Source of the DNA: Flavobacterium sp.
GTDB lineage: Bacteria; Bacteroidota; Bacteroidia; Flavobacteriales; Flavobacteriaceae
DNA: 59,302 nt
Assembly (NCBI GenBank): GCA_016714905.1
Contig: JADKBW010000024.1
Span: 1-59,302 of the forward strand
Direction: 5' to 3'
The notes below the pieces were generated by a model. That model was not told where the DNA came from and ran no database searches. It worked only from the letters and a program-made list of their open reading frames with translations. Positions 26,261-35,982 of the stretch are shown here, piece after piece (the stretch's first letter is position 1; every line of letters starts with the position of its first letter). Position numbers and translations under genes: made by a program.

Positions 26261-29057
26261 ATGAGAACATTACTAACCTTCTTTGTATTTCTTCCTTTTT
26301 TAGCCTTCGCCCAAGTAGGAGTCAATACGACTACGCCAAATGCAGCATTAGATATTCAATCGACCAATAACGGCGTTTTGATTCCTAGAGTTCAATTGAC
26401 CGATGCTTTAGATATTGCAACGGTTGTTAATCCGGCGGGCGGTGCGCTAGCGACAGCTACTTTAATCTACAATATTGCTGGTGCAGGTGTTCTTCCAAAT
26501 AATGTTGTAGCAGGTTTTTATTATTGGAACGGAGCAAAGTGGATTCCAATTGCTGGCAACGCTACTGGGGACGATGATTGGTATGAAAACGGAACTACAA
26601 CGGCACCAAATGCTATTTCTGACAATATGCACCATCTGGGTAAAGTGGCAATCGGTACCGCTACTCCATCGACAAATGCGGCATTTCAGGTCGAATTGGG
26701 AACATCAAATACTGATGGAGTACTGTATTCTGGTACTTTCAATGCAGCGGCTACTGTACCTAATTTTGGAGCGGGAACTCGAATGATGTTCTTTCCAGGC
26801 AAAAATGCATTCCGTGCAAGTACTGTTACTGGTACAGAATGGGACAATGCTAATGTGGGTATCAATTCTGTTGCCATGGGAAGAAACACAATTGCATCTG
26901 GTGACAATGCTACAGCATTTGGTCGCTCTTATTCAACTGGTATAAATTCGACCTCATTAGGACTTTCTACTGCTACGGGAACCAATTCTACTGCAATGGG
27001 AACTGCATCAGCTAATGGTAATGGAAGTACCGCAACTGGTTTTTCGACTGCAAATGGAGAAAATTCAATTTCGGGTGGAACTTTAAGTATAGCAGCTGGT
27101 GATAACTCTTTTGCAATAGGTACTGGTTCACAAGCCATTGGTGCTAATGCTGTGGCAATGGGAAACAATGCGACAGCAACTGCTGATCATTCTGTGGCTG
27201 GGAAATTCCACTTCAACTGGTCAGAATTCTACAGCTATAAATGCTTCAACTGCAGATGGCGAATTATCAACTTCTATGGGAATTGCCACAGCAAATGGAT
27301 ATGGTAGTCTCGCAACAGGATTTTCTACTACTCAAGGAAACTACGCTATTTCTGGTGGAAATGGAAGTATTGCTAGTGGGAATAATTCGTTAGCAACAGG
27401 TAACACAACCGAAGCTAGCGGAATAAATTCAGTAGCCTTTGGAAACTTTTCGGTCGCATCAGGTAATAATTCTGCTGCCATCGGAGCTTCTCTTGCCACT
27501 GGTCAGAACACAGTTTCCATGAATCTTGCAACGGCAAATGGTGAAAATACTACTGCGGTAGGACAAAGTACAGCCAATGGCAACTTAAGTTTATCCTCAG
27601 GATTTTCTACTACTAATGGACAATATTCCTTTTCGAGCGGGTTTGACACTACTGCTCAATCGATTGGTGAAACTTCATTGGGGTTTTACAACAGATTGTA
27701 TACAATGTCAGCAGCTGGTGTAACTACCTTTAATGGTAATGACCACTTATTTAATTTAGGAAACGGTACTTCTCCAGTAACTAGACACAATGCTTTAACG
27801 GTTTATAAAGACGGAAGACTAAATATTAATGAAGAATACACGCTGCCAAACACAGATGGAACTGCTTCCCAAATTTTACAAACCGATGGTGCTGGAAATG
27901 TAACTTGGCAAAATCCAACATCGTTTGGTTGGGAATTAGACGGGAACACAGCTATTACTTCTCCTGTTTCTCCCGCAACTTATGGAACTTCAACCATTGC
28001 AGCAACCGAAAATTTTATAGGTACAACAGATGCGAATGACTTTACATTTGGAACTGACAATATTGAACGAATGCGAGTAAAAAGCACAACCGGAAATGTC
28101 GGTATTGGAACAGCAAATCCGTTGCAACCTTTTCACGTTTATAAAAATTTTAATGCTTCTAAAAGTACAATTTTAGGAGAAGCCATTCAAACGAGTACGC
28201 TAACAGATTTTCAAAACCGAGGAATTGAAGGTTATGGCAGCGGAACAGCTGCTGGCGGTGGATATGGATACGGAATTGGAGTATTAGGAATCGGAGACAG
28301 ACTCAATAGCTATTATGCAACTGGTGTTTTAGGATATTTAGGAACAACATCCCCAAATGCACCCGCAACAAACCAAGCATTACTTGCCAATGGAAACAAT
28401 CTTGGAAATGCTGCTATTTTAACCAATGGTAATGTAGGGATTGGCATTCCATTAGGAACAAATCCAACAAATCAATTACATGTTAATAGTGCTATCGCTG
28501 GCGCTGTTAGAATTGTGGATGGTACACAAGCGGCGGGAAGAGTGCTTACATCAACTGCAACAGGTGTTGGAACCTGGCAACCGCCGATTCCATCTGGTTT
28601 CACACATTATCTGGGCGAATTGTACCTTGGCGGAATCATCTTTGAACTCTACAAAGGCAGTGACGGACTAGAACACGGTTTGATTGTTTCGCTAACTGAA
28701 AGCGGAATGTTAGCATGGCAAACTACTAATGTACTTGTTGGCGCCAATCGCAGTGAAGATGGCGCATTTAATACTGCATTAATGACAAGCAGTCCCGCAG
28801 CAACCTATATTGCAACATTGGGTGCTGGTTGGTATTTACCAAGCATTGATGAATTATATTTACTAAACAGTCACCGATATTATGCTAACAAAGGGTTGCG
28901 TCTAGGTGGTTACACCCTTGTCTCATCCACAAGAGTCTATTGGAGTAGTACAGAAAATGATGCAACGTCTGCACGTGCTCTGAATATCAATTTAGGAACT
29001 ACCTTGCTAGATAGTAAACCAGAACCAAATCATGTTCGTGGAATCCGAGCATTTTAA
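26261..29057 (+). pseudogene. Surface fibre 2: YadA-head-like repeats and DUF1566 end, one frameshift
   Basis: The signal peptide MRTLLTFFVFLPFLAFAQ leads into VGVNTTTPNAALDIQS and GFYYWNGAKWIP, the same N-terminal module as fibre 1. Residues 195-475 repeat a 14-residue YadA-head-like pattern (SxAxGxxTAxGxN). A shared FIGTTDANDFTF module and a DUF1566/Lcl-type C-terminal domain follow (LYKGSDGLEHGLIVSL, WYLPSIDELYLL, YWSSTEND). The frame changes near 27195-27203 (SVA-GNST): two bases are missing or one is extra. Restored length is about 932 residues. It likely forms a left-handed beta-roll shaft with a binding head. There is no sorting domain. Confidence 0.78.
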
Positions 29058-29101
29058 ATAAACATTATAAACAAAACCGTAACCTTTAAAAACAATTACC
29101 C

Positions 29102-29588
29102 ATGAAAAAAACAATTTTGAAATCCGTTCTAGTCGCTTTTGTAGCCACAACAGGTCTATTTTCTTGTAGCAATGACAATGAAGTTGAAAATGCTCCTTTG
29201 AATACTATTGCTTCAAAACCAACGCCACCTGGATTAGGCGAATTTTATTACCGATACAACGGTGTGCTTCCTTACACCAGTATTCCAGAATCATTCGCAA
29301 TCGCTTCCTAATAATGCCATCTACGCAATGGACGGGTCTTTTAATGTTATCAAAATACCGTTAAGCTCTTTAGCAGTAGGGACTTATTTCATTGGTGGTT
29401 CGAATATTTTCAATTATTATTTACCTACGAATCCAAATACTTGGTATGCCTATGACGGTTATGTAAAAATAACGGAGAATGATTCGAATCAAATTTCAGG
29501 TATTTTTAAAGTGGAAGGAAACGGAATTGGATATAAAGGCGTTACTTCAATAAGTGGCTACTTTAATTCAGTATCAATTCTTCCATAA
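29102..29588 (+). pseudogene. Small lipoprotein, one frameshift
   Basis: The first frame gives a lipoprotein signal (LVAFVATTGLFSCSND, Cys22) and a domain reading PGLGEFYYRYNGVLPYTSIPE. A second frame continues LPNNAIYAMDGSFNVIKIPL to KGVTSISGYFNSVSILP. The change is near 29295-29308, one extra base or two missing. The restored product has about 161 residues. It sits 44 bases after fibre 2 and before a terminator, so it is the probable last gene of that operon, perhaps an anchor or partner. Confidence 0.65.
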
Positions 29589-29616
29589 TTTTAGTTATTG
29601 CACTAATTTACAGAAT

Positions 29617-29639
29617 AAGCACCCGGAAGGTGCTTTTTT
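29617..29639. terminator. Terminator closing the island
   Basis: AAGCACC, loop CGGAA, GGTGCTT, then T bases. It separates the lipoprotein gene (plus) from the converging TerB-like gene. Confidence 0.8.
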
Positions 29640-30046
29640 AATTTAGTTGCTCCTGAAAAACTTCCAATAAATAATCTGGAGAAATCATCCCTGTTTCAGA
29701 AAGCTCCATCGCTTTTAAAACGCGTTTCATCGCAAAAGGATTCAAACCCATGTTGATACCAATTTCATGAATGGAATTTCGTTCTCTTTCATGTAATACG
29801 CCATCACAATGCATCAATAAAGCCAATCGATAGAACTGCTGAATGCGCTGAAACTCAGATTTTGTAACAGATGGATACCATTCTTGATGAAACAATTGCT
29901 TAAAGTCTTCGGGCTTGATTTGAAGTTCATCTGCGACCAAAGTCAGAAATTGCAACTCACGATCGTGCAACTTCCCATCCACCACAGAAAAGGACACCAT
30001 CTCTGCTAATAAGCTCAATTTTTTTTCGTGTTATGCTGTTCATCAT
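29638..30046 (-). pseudogene. TerB-like protein, frame change at an A8 run near the start
   Basis: The main frame encodes a helical TerB-type domain of 126 residues (SLLAEMVSFSVVDGKLHDRE and MHCDGVLHERERNSI, the two acidic helical repeats typical of the fold). It opens only at a TTG (30018). Just upstream, ATG 30046 or 30043 followed by NSITRKK is in the other frame, separated by an A8 run (plus-strand T run 30019-30026). With seven A bases the protein would read MNSITRKKLSLLAEM, 134-135 residues. TerB-fold proteins occur in tellurite and other stress systems; the role here is unknown. Confidence 0.7.
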
Positions 30047-30159
30047 TATTGCACACTGAATTTATTTTAGCGAAAATATTCATGTGTCATTGTTGAATTC
30101 AAAAAAATAGAAATTCAATTGAAACTTTCTAAACATTAAACTCTTCAACCGGATCTTGT

Positions 30160-30927
30160 TTGCCTAGAAATAATCTTACTGGTCAAGAAAGCACAGCATC
30201 AAAGCAAGTGTCAACATTTACGCTGGATTCGCCACAATTGCAATCCACCAAAAAAATCTGGTTGTATTTGCCAAAGAATTACACCACTTCCACAAAAAAA
30301 TACCCAGTCATCTACATGCACGACGCCCAAAATTTGTTTGATGCGAAAACATCTTTTGCAGGCGAATGGAACATCGATGAAAAACTCGACAGTCTCAATG
30401 CGCAAGTAATCGTAGTGGGCATTGAAAATACTGAAAAACGAACGGAAGAACTCACCCCATTTGTCCATGCAAGACACGGCGGAGGAAAAGCCAATAACTA
30501 TCTCGACTTTATCGTAAACACACTCAAACCGAAGATTGACGGAACTTACAGAACCAAAACCAATCCGAGAAATACCATCATGATTGGAAGTTCTTTGGGT
30601 GGAATGACTTCCTTCTACGCACTTTTAAAATACCCAAATGTTTTCGGAAAAGCAGGCGTATTCTCTCCTGCCTTTTGGTTTAATAGAAACGAACTAGTTG
30701 ACTTGCTCAAACAAACCAAAAAATTCGATGCTAAAATTTACTTTATTCATGGCGACAATGAAGGCGATCCAGACATGGAGCCTGACTTGAATCAAATTGA
30801 AAATCTCGTAAACACTAAACGTTGCGAATGTAAAAAACTGAATAAAAAAGTAGTTGTTAAAGGCGGACAGCACAATGAAAAATTATGGCGCGATGGATTT
30901 GTAAAAGCGTATCTTTGGCTGAATTAA
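30160..30927 (+). CDS. Alpha/beta-hydrolase esterase (esterase D/IroE-like)
   Basis: The 255-residue frame shows the esterase family PF00756 pattern: KKIWLYLPKNYTTSTKKYPVIYMHDAQNLF, the nucleophile elbow MIGSSLGGMTSFYAL, the acid region HGDNEGDPDMEPD and the catalytic His in KGGQHNEKLW. Family members cleave esters of siderophores or sugars. It opens at a TTG with no ATG upstream, and no signal peptide is visible although relatives are usually exported. The true N-terminus may therefore be lost or out of frame. Confidence 0.78.
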   Translation: MPRNNLTGQESTASKQVSTFTLDSPQLQSTKKIWLYLPKNYTTSTKKYPVIYMHDAQNLFDAKTSFAGEWNIDEKLDSLNAQVIVVGIENTEKRTEELTPFVHARHGGGKANNYLDFIVNTLKPKIDGTYRTKTNPRNTIMIGSSLGGMTSFYALLKYPNVFGKAGVFSPAFWFNRNELVDLLKQTKKFDAKIYFIHGDNEGDPDMEPDLNQIENLVNTKRCECKKLNKKVVVKGGQHNEKLWRDGFVKAYLWLN

Positions 30928-31037
30928 GAAAGAGAAAAGAGCCAAGAAAATAGAACCAAGGGAAAAAATTCACAATCGAATTCAATCTTGCTTCTTTCAG
31001 CGCAGCGGTCTATTCTCTTTTTTCTAAAAACAAAAAT

Positions 31038-31469
31038 ATGAACAACAACGATATCTTCAAAAAACTCCGCGTCGCACTGATGTTGCGCGATGATCAAATT
31101 ATAGAAATTCTTGAACTCGTCGACTTTCGCATGTCGAAAGGCGAAATCGGCAATATTTTCCGAAGCCAAGACCATCCTGATTTTATGGAATGTGGCGACC
31201 AAGTGTTGCGTAATTTCTTAAACGGATTAGTGATTCACTTGCGTGGCACCAAAGAAAATCCCAAGAACCCGAATGAAGTATTGGCGAAACATCGCGCTGA
31301 AATTCCGGTAAAAGAAAATGCGAAACCACGCGTTGAATTTAAAGCAACTCCAAAAACGGATTTCAAGAAAAAGCCAGCTTCTAAGAGCAATTCACGCGAC
31401 AAGAAACCAACACCAAAAATTCAAGTCGTAGAAAAAGTAAAATTTAATAACGGCAAGAAGAAGCCTTAA
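31038..31469 (+). CDS. DUF1456 (YehS-like) protein
   Basis: Residues 1-75 match the DUF1456 pattern (NDIFKKLRVALMLRDDQIIEIL, GEIGNIFRSQDHPDF, VLRNFLNGLVIHLRG). The rest is a Lys/Pro-rich basic tail (residues 85-143), which suggests nucleic-acid contact. Cytoplasmic, function unknown in the family. The next gene starts 11 bases later and is probably co-transcribed. Confidence 0.8.
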   Translation: MNNNDIFKKLRVALMLRDDQIIEILELVDFRMSKGEIGNIFRSQDHPDFMECGDQVLRNFLNGLVIHLRGTKENPKNPNEVLAKHRAEIPVKENAKPRVEFKATPKTDFKKKPASKSNSRDKKPTPKIQVVEKVKFNNGKKKP

Positions 31470-31480
31470 TTTTCTCCGGA

Positions 31481-31939
31481 ATGGAAGCACTTATTCATTT
31501 AGTAAACAAACTAGAAAACAACATCGATTCGAAAGATGTTTTCAATAGTCAAGTGTCGCAGGTCAACGTTTCATGGCATTTGGCGCACAGCTTGAAAGTC
31601 CTTCACAACATCAGCAAAGTGTTGCAAAGTTCCAACCCAGACGACTACCGTTGGAGATTCAATAGCAACAGAAGCTTTGTTTATTTTATTAACTTCATTC
31701 CAAGAGGTAAAGGAAAAGCACCAAAAGCAGTGATGCCAGCAGAGGATATTTCAAAAGAAGAACTTCATAAAGACATTGCAACGGTAAGACAACTTTTGAA
31801 TGAACTACAACATTTGGATGCAAAAAGTAATTTCACGCATCCGTACTTTGGACAATTAAATCTCAAGCAAACCAAAAAGTTCTTAGCAATTCATACCAAA
31901 CATCACCTCAAGATTATCGATGACATCATTCGATCTTAA
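31481..31939 (+). CDS. DUF1569 / DinB-superfamily protein
   Basis: This 152-residue four-helix protein carries the spaced histidines of DinB-like metal sites (VSWHLAHSLKVL near residue 30; FLAIHTKHHLKIIDDII at the end). DinB relatives act as metal-dependent thiol transferases or unknown stress proteins. It follows the DUF1456 gene closely and ends at a strong palindromic terminator. Confidence 0.75.
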   Translation: MEALIHLVNKLENNIDSKDVFNSQVSQVNVSWHLAHSLKVLHNISKVLQSSNPDDYRWRFNSNRSFVYFINFIPRGKGKAPKAVMPAEDISKEELHKDIATVRQLLNELQHLDAKSNFTHPYFGQLNLKQTKKFLAIHTKHHLKIIDDIIRS

Positions 31940-32010
31940 AAAAGTTAGCCACGAATTCTCGAAATAAAATATTCGCAAATTCGTGGCTACTATATAAATT
32001 AACTTTTTTC
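31938..32010. terminator. Nested palindrome between converging genes, AATTCGTGGC repeat
   Basis: The outer arms AAAAAAGTTA / TAACTTTTTT enclose GCCACGAATT / AATTCGTGGC and an inner CGAA / TTCG. It fills the gap between the DUF1569 and sucC stops. The inner part belongs to the CACGAATT repeat family also seen near 4829. Confidence 0.8.
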
Positions 32011-33207
32011 TTAAGAACCTAAAGCTTTCTGAACCTGATCCGCCGCTTCTTGAAACTCCACCGCAGACAAAATTGGCATGCCTGAATTGTCAATTAATTC
32101 TTTTGCAATTTCCGCATTGGTTCCTTGCAAACGCACGATAATTGGCACTTTAATCGCGTCGCCCATATTTTTATAAGCATCAACAACACCTTGTGCTACT
32201 CTATCGCAACGAACAATTCCACCAAAAATATTAATCAAAATCGCTTTTACATTTGGATCTTTTAAGATGATACGGAACGCCAATTCTACACGTTTCGCAT
32301 CCGCAGTTCCACCAACGTCTAGGAAGTTCGCTGGTTCAAATCCGGCGTATTTAATCAAATCCATCGTTGCCATCGCCAATCCAGCGCCATTCACCATACA
32401 TCCAACCGTTCCATCCAAATCCACGTAATTCAATCCCGCTTCTTTGGCTTCCACTTCAATCGGATTTTCTTCTCTGATGTCACGCATGTCGGCATATTTC
32501 GGCTGACGGTATAAAGCATTGTCATCAATATTTACTTTGGCATCAACAGCCATAATTTTGTTATCAGACGTTTTCAAAACTGGATTGATTTCAAACATCG
32601 AAGCATCACAACCAACATAAGCATTATACAACGAATCGATAAATTTCACCATTTCTTTGAAAGCATTTCCAGAAAGTCCCAAATTGAAAGCAATTCTTCT
32701 CGCTTGAAAGCCTTGCAAACCAACCGAAGGATCGATTTCTTCATTGTGAATCAAGTGTGGCGTGTGCTCTGCCACTTCCTCGATATCCATTCCACCTTCT
32801 GTAGAATAGACGATCATATTTCTTCCTGTCGCTCTGTTCAACAAAACCGACATATAAAATTCAGAAGTTTCACTTTCACCAGGATAATATACATCTTCCG
32901 CAATCAACACTTTGTGCACTTTTTTACCTTCCGCAGAAGTTTGTGGTGTAATCAATTGCATTCCGATGATTTGCTCAGACAACTCAGTCACCTGATCTAA
33001 GTTTTTCGCCAATTTCACGCCGCCACCTTTTCCGCGTCCGCCAGCATGTATTTGCGCTTTGATCACGTACCATTGTGTTCCGGTTTCTGTGGTCAATTGC
33101 TTTGCAGCAGCGACTGCTTCTACTGGACTATTGGCTACGATTCCACGTTGTACGCGTACGCCGTATTTGGCTAAAATCTCTTTTCCTTGGTATTCGTGTA
33201 TGTTCAT
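32011..33207 (-). CDS. sucC: Succinyl-CoA synthetase beta subunit
   Basis: SucC binds ATP/GDP and succinate and works with SucD to interconvert succinyl-CoA and succinate. The 398-residue protein is full length: MNIHEYQGKEILAKYGV, the ATP-grasp loop HAGGRGKGGGVKLAK, FEINPVLKTSDNKIMAVDAK, and the CoA-ligase end NIFGGIVRCDRVAQGVV. sucD is not adjacent. A minus-strand -7 box TATTTTTG lies at 33239-33246. Confidence 0.97.
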   Translation of the reverse strand: MNIHEYQGKEILAKYGVRVQRGIVANSPVEAVAAAKQLTTETGTQWYVIKAQIHAGGRGKGGGVKLAKNLDQVTELSEQIIGMQLITPQTSAEGKKVHKVLIAEDVYYPGESETSEFYMSVLLNRATGRNMIVYSTEGGMDIEEVAEHTPHLIHNEEIDPSVGLQGFQARRIAFNLGLSGNAFKEMVKFIDSLYNAYVGCDASMFEINPVLKTSDNKIMAVDAKVNIDDNALYRQPKYADMRDIREENPIEVEAKEAGLNYVDLDGTVGCMVNGAGLAMATMDLIKYAGFEPANFLDVGGTADAKRVELAFRIILKDPNVKAILINIFGGIVRCDRVAQGVVDAYKNMGDAIKVPIIVRLQGTNAEIAKELIDNSGMPILSAVEFQEAADQVQKALGS

Positions 33208-33292
33208 ATGGATGTAATTTGGCTATTTAAAAGTGCCACAAAAATAATAAAAAACTACAAACTATGGATGGGGATTTATAGTTTTATTTCGA

Positions 33293-33409
33293 GCTGATTC
33301 CCGCTATCCGCAGTATCTTTTTTCAACCCTTTCAGAAAATTAAGCGCCAAAAGGGTTTTGAACTTTCAAAGGGTTAAAAAAAAGGATACTTGCTCCTATC
33401 GGGGCTAGG
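33293..33409 (-). repeat. Dispersed intergenic repeat element, copy 2
   Basis: Read on the minus strand it begins CCTAGCCCCGATAGGAGCAAG with ATCCTTTT and ends AAAGATACTGCGGATAGCGG then GAAT, matching the ends of the copy at 3394-3500. Its core differs and carries AACCCTTT / AAAGGGTT arms. It lies in the 303-base gap between divergent sucC and lysA; the rest of the gap holds their promoters. Confidence 0.7.
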
Positions 33410-33463
33410 CTTTGTAACTAAAAACAACTATATCGATTGAAATACGAATTCTTCCCTAATTAT

Positions 33464-33494
33464 TTGGAAGTCAATCGCAGTAACAATAGATTTG
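33464..33494 (+). promoter_or_regulatory. lysA promoter
   Basis: TTG 33464-33466, 20 bases, TAGATTTG 33487-33494: a full match to the Bacteroidetes consensus, 16 bases before the lysA ATG. Confidence 0.65.
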
Positions 33495-33510
33495 CGAAAA
33501 AGATAAGACT

Positions 33511-34713
33511 ATGCAACCCAAAGAACTCGTCGATTTAGCTACCGAATTCGGATGTCCATTATATGTGTATGATGCCGCAAAAATCGAATCACAATACCAA
33601 CGACTGACCGCAGCCTTTTCTAAAGTAGAACGCGTTCGCATCAATTATGCGGTGAAAGCATTGTCAAATATTGCGATATTGCAACTCTTTAAACAAATCG
33701 GAGCCAACATCGACACGGTTTCCATACAAGAAGTACAACTCGGCTTGCATGCGGGTTTCGAACCACATCAAATCATTTATACGCCCAACGGCGTTTCGTT
33801 TGAAGAAATCGAAGAAGCGGCAGAACTTGGCGTACAAATCAATATTGACAATCTTTCTATTCTAGAGCATTTCGGCACGAAACATCCTAAGGTGCCGGTT
33901 TGTATTCGGATTAATCCACATGTCATGGCAGGTGGAAATACCAATATTTCTGTTGGACACATCGATAGTAAATTTGGAATTTCAATTCATCAAATGCCAC
34001 ACATTTTGCGCATTGTTGAAAATACCGGCATGCACATCAACGGGATTCACATGCACACCGGTTCGGACATTTTAGATATTGAAGTGTTTTTATACGCGGC
34101 TGAAATTTTGTTTGAAGCGGCGGTTCATTTTAAAACCTTAGATTTTCTTGATTTTGGTAGTGGATTCAAAGTGCCGTATCACAAGGGCGACATCGAAACC
34201 AACATTGAGGAATTCGGACGTAAACTAACGAAACGCTTCAACGCTTTTGAAAAAGAATATGGTCGACCATTGACTTTAGCTTTCGAACCAGGCAAATTTT
34301 TGGTAAGCGAAGCTGGGTTTTTCTTAGCCAAAGTGAATGTAGTAAAACAAACCACTTCAACGGTTTTTGCCAGTATCGACAGTGGTTTCAATCACTTAAT
34401 TCGACCGATGTTATACGGATCGCAACACTACATCGAAAACATTTCCAATCCAAAAGGGAAAGAACGGTTTTATAGTGTAGTCGGTTATATCTGCGAAACC
34501 GATACGTTTGCTAATAATCGTCGCATTAATGAAATCAAAGAAGGTGATATTTTGTGCTTTAGAAATGCGGGAGCCTATTGTTTTGCCATGGCTTCCAATT
34601 ACAATTCACGTTACAAACCTGCCGAAGTTTTGTGGAAAGACGGTAAAGGAATTCTCATTCGTGAACGAGAAACTTTTGAAGATTTGTTGAAGAATCAGAT
34701 TTTGTTGAAATAG
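33511..34713 (+). CDS. lysA: Diaminopimelate decarboxylase
   Basis: LysA is a PLP enzyme making L-lysine from meso-diaminopimelate. The 400-residue protein has the PLP lysine in INYAVKALSN (about residue 48), HIDSKFGIS, GIHMHTGSDI, LDFGSGFKVPY (PLP phosphate loop), FEPGKFLVSEAG and the C-terminal active-site CETDTFANNR and FRNAGAYCFAMASNYN. It is intact. Confidence 0.95.
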   Translation: MQPKELVDLATEFGCPLYVYDAAKIESQYQRLTAAFSKVERVRINYAVKALSNIAILQLFKQIGANIDTVSIQEVQLGLHAGFEPHQIIYTPNGVSFEEIEEAAELGVQINIDNLSILEHFGTKHPKVPVCIRINPHVMAGGNTNISVGHIDSKFGISIHQMPHILRIVENTGMHINGIHMHTGSDILDIEVFLYAAEILFEAAVHFKTLDFLDFGSGFKVPYHKGDIETNIEEFGRKLTKRFNAFEKEYGRPLTLAFEPGKFLVSEAGFFLAKVNVVKQTTSTVFASIDSGFNHLIRPMLYGSQHYIENISNPKGKERFYSVVGYICETDTFANNRRINEIKEGDILCFRNAGAYCFAMASNYNSRYKPAEVLWKDGKGILIRERETFEDLLKNQILLK

Positions 34714-34738
34714 TTATTTCTTTACGAATTTGGCGGTA

Positions 34739-35974
34739 CTATTCGTGCCCATGTTTCTGAACTTTAACAAGATATATTCCTGTATTTAACTGCGAAACAT
34801 CCAGCCATTCGGTAAAACTATTGAGCGTTTTCTTGTCTAAAATAATCTGCCCAATATTATTAAAAACTTGTATGGTCGAATTGGATTGAAATTCACCAAC
34901 GATTCTTAGTTGACTCGATACTGGATTCGGATATAGTACTAAATTCCTTGTTGTATTAAAATCATCATTTGCTAAAATCTCGCAACTTCCATCCGCGATA
35001 AAAGTAGGAAACCAGCGCAACGCATCTTCTTGAGTTGATTGCGATTCATTATTTTCTACATCGCGGCACAACCAAGCACTAGTGATTCCCGTTTCTGGGC
35101 ATTTAGGTGTCAATGCAAAGCCTTCAATATTGTCATTATTGCCCGTTGGATTGGTAATGAGGTAATCTTTTGAATAGACAAATTTCCTTGCAGCTCCATT
35201 GAATGTTGTCGATAAGTTTGTCACTTCTAATCGATTATTTCCTGCAATATTATGTAAGATATACAAAAGTCCAGTCGATCGATCAAATGCCAAATCGCAA
35301 CTTTCCTCGTGGTTAGTTTGGTACTTTCCTACATAAGCAAAATCATTGTTAGTATTCGGATTAACATCAAAAACCCATACATTCCCTTCGTCTTGGTGGG
35401 CTACAAAAAACAATCCGCCCAATCCTTTTACGGAAGTATACAATTGCCCCGTTTGTTGGCTGACAAACCCAATCGAACTCAAAAAACTATCTGGAATGAA
35501 AGTAATACCCTCTGGTCCAATGTTGCCGGTATCTTGCATTGGCGAAGGCGCATTCAAAAGATTCCAATGTTTGAATTCAGTCACTGTTGAAAAATTAGGG
35601 GTATGCGTATAGCGTCTGATTTCGTAATTATTTTCATCAATCGTATAAAACTCGTTCGCATAAAGATTGGCTTGGGTAATTCCTTCTGGACCGCCGTCGA
35701 TTGCTTCGTTGGCTATTTGCGCAAATGTATTCGTTGTTGTATTCCATTGCAAAACACGAAGTCTTCCATCGCCTTGAACTGCGTACAATCTGTTATTAGT
35801 GGGATTGAAATGCAATCCACTCAAATCTGTAACTCCACCTGCATCCATGATGGTTGTCAGATTTGTCGCCGTCGACCAAGATGAAGCTGGCCAAATCTGT
35901 GCGTTTATATTCTGTATTGAAAAAAGAAATATAAAGAATGCAGACAGTTTAAGAATTCCACTTGAAGTTTTCAT
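34739..35974 (-). CDS. Secreted beta-propeller-like protein with T9SS type A domain
   Basis: The 411-residue protein has a signal peptide (ending NINA, residue 25). Its body has repeated beta strands typical of propellers of the SdiA-regulated/phytase-like kind (LSGLHFNPTNNRLYAVQGDG, GPEGITFIPDSF, CDLAFDRSTGLLYIL, NIEGFALTP). Residues about 335-411 form a type A sorting domain (LVLYPNPVSSQLRIVGE, QVFNNIGQIILDKK, GIYLVKV). It is likely surface-bound or released. It sits eight bases after the pafA gene end on the same strand, so co-transcription is possible. Confidence 0.8.
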   Translation of the reverse strand: MKTSSGILKLSAFFIFLFSIQNINAQIWPASSWSTATNLTTIMDAGGVTDLSGLHFNPTNNRLYAVQGDGRLRVLQWNTTTNTFAQIANEAIDGGPEGITQANLYANEFYTIDENNYEIRRYTHTPNFSTVTEFKHWNLLNAPSPMQDTGNIGPEGITFIPDSFLSSIGFVSQQTGQLYTSVKGLGGLFFVAHQDEGNVWVFDVNPNTNNDFAYVGKYQTNHEESCDLAFDRSTGLLYILHNIAGNNRLEVTNLSTTFNGAARKFVYSKDYLITNPTGNNDNIEGFALTPKCPETGITSAWLCRDVENNESQSTQEDALRWFPTFIADGSCEILANDDFNTTRNLVLYPNPVSSQLRIVGEFQSNSTIQVFNNIGQIILDKKTLNSFTEWLDVSQLNTGIYLVKVQKHGHE

Positions 35975-35982
35975 TGGTTCAA

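Larger units (their letters stand above)
16477..29616 (+). other. Accessory island at the uvrB 3' end: regulator-fibre cassettes
   Basis: Between uvrB and the TerB-like gene lie about 13 kb of non-housekeeping genes, all on the plus strand. The pattern is uvrB tail, sensor/regulator, fibre, repeated: tail A with the TPR membrane protein; tail B with the AraC-type regulator and fibre 1; tail C with the hybrid kinase, a tiny gene, fibre 2 and a lipoprotein. No recombinase is present. The boundary on the right is taken at the terminator near 29617. The cassette reading is an inference from the order. Confidence 0.55.

Noticed and set aside
19425..29057. Prophage remnant, because of the S74 domain and tail-fibre-like repeats
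   Set aside because: Both fibres start with bacterial signal peptides, and no capsid, terminase, lysis or integrase genes are nearby.
16477..29616. Insertion sequence or integron as the source of the uvrB-side island
   Set aside because: No transposase, integrase or terminal repeats were found; only uvrB tails mark the joints.
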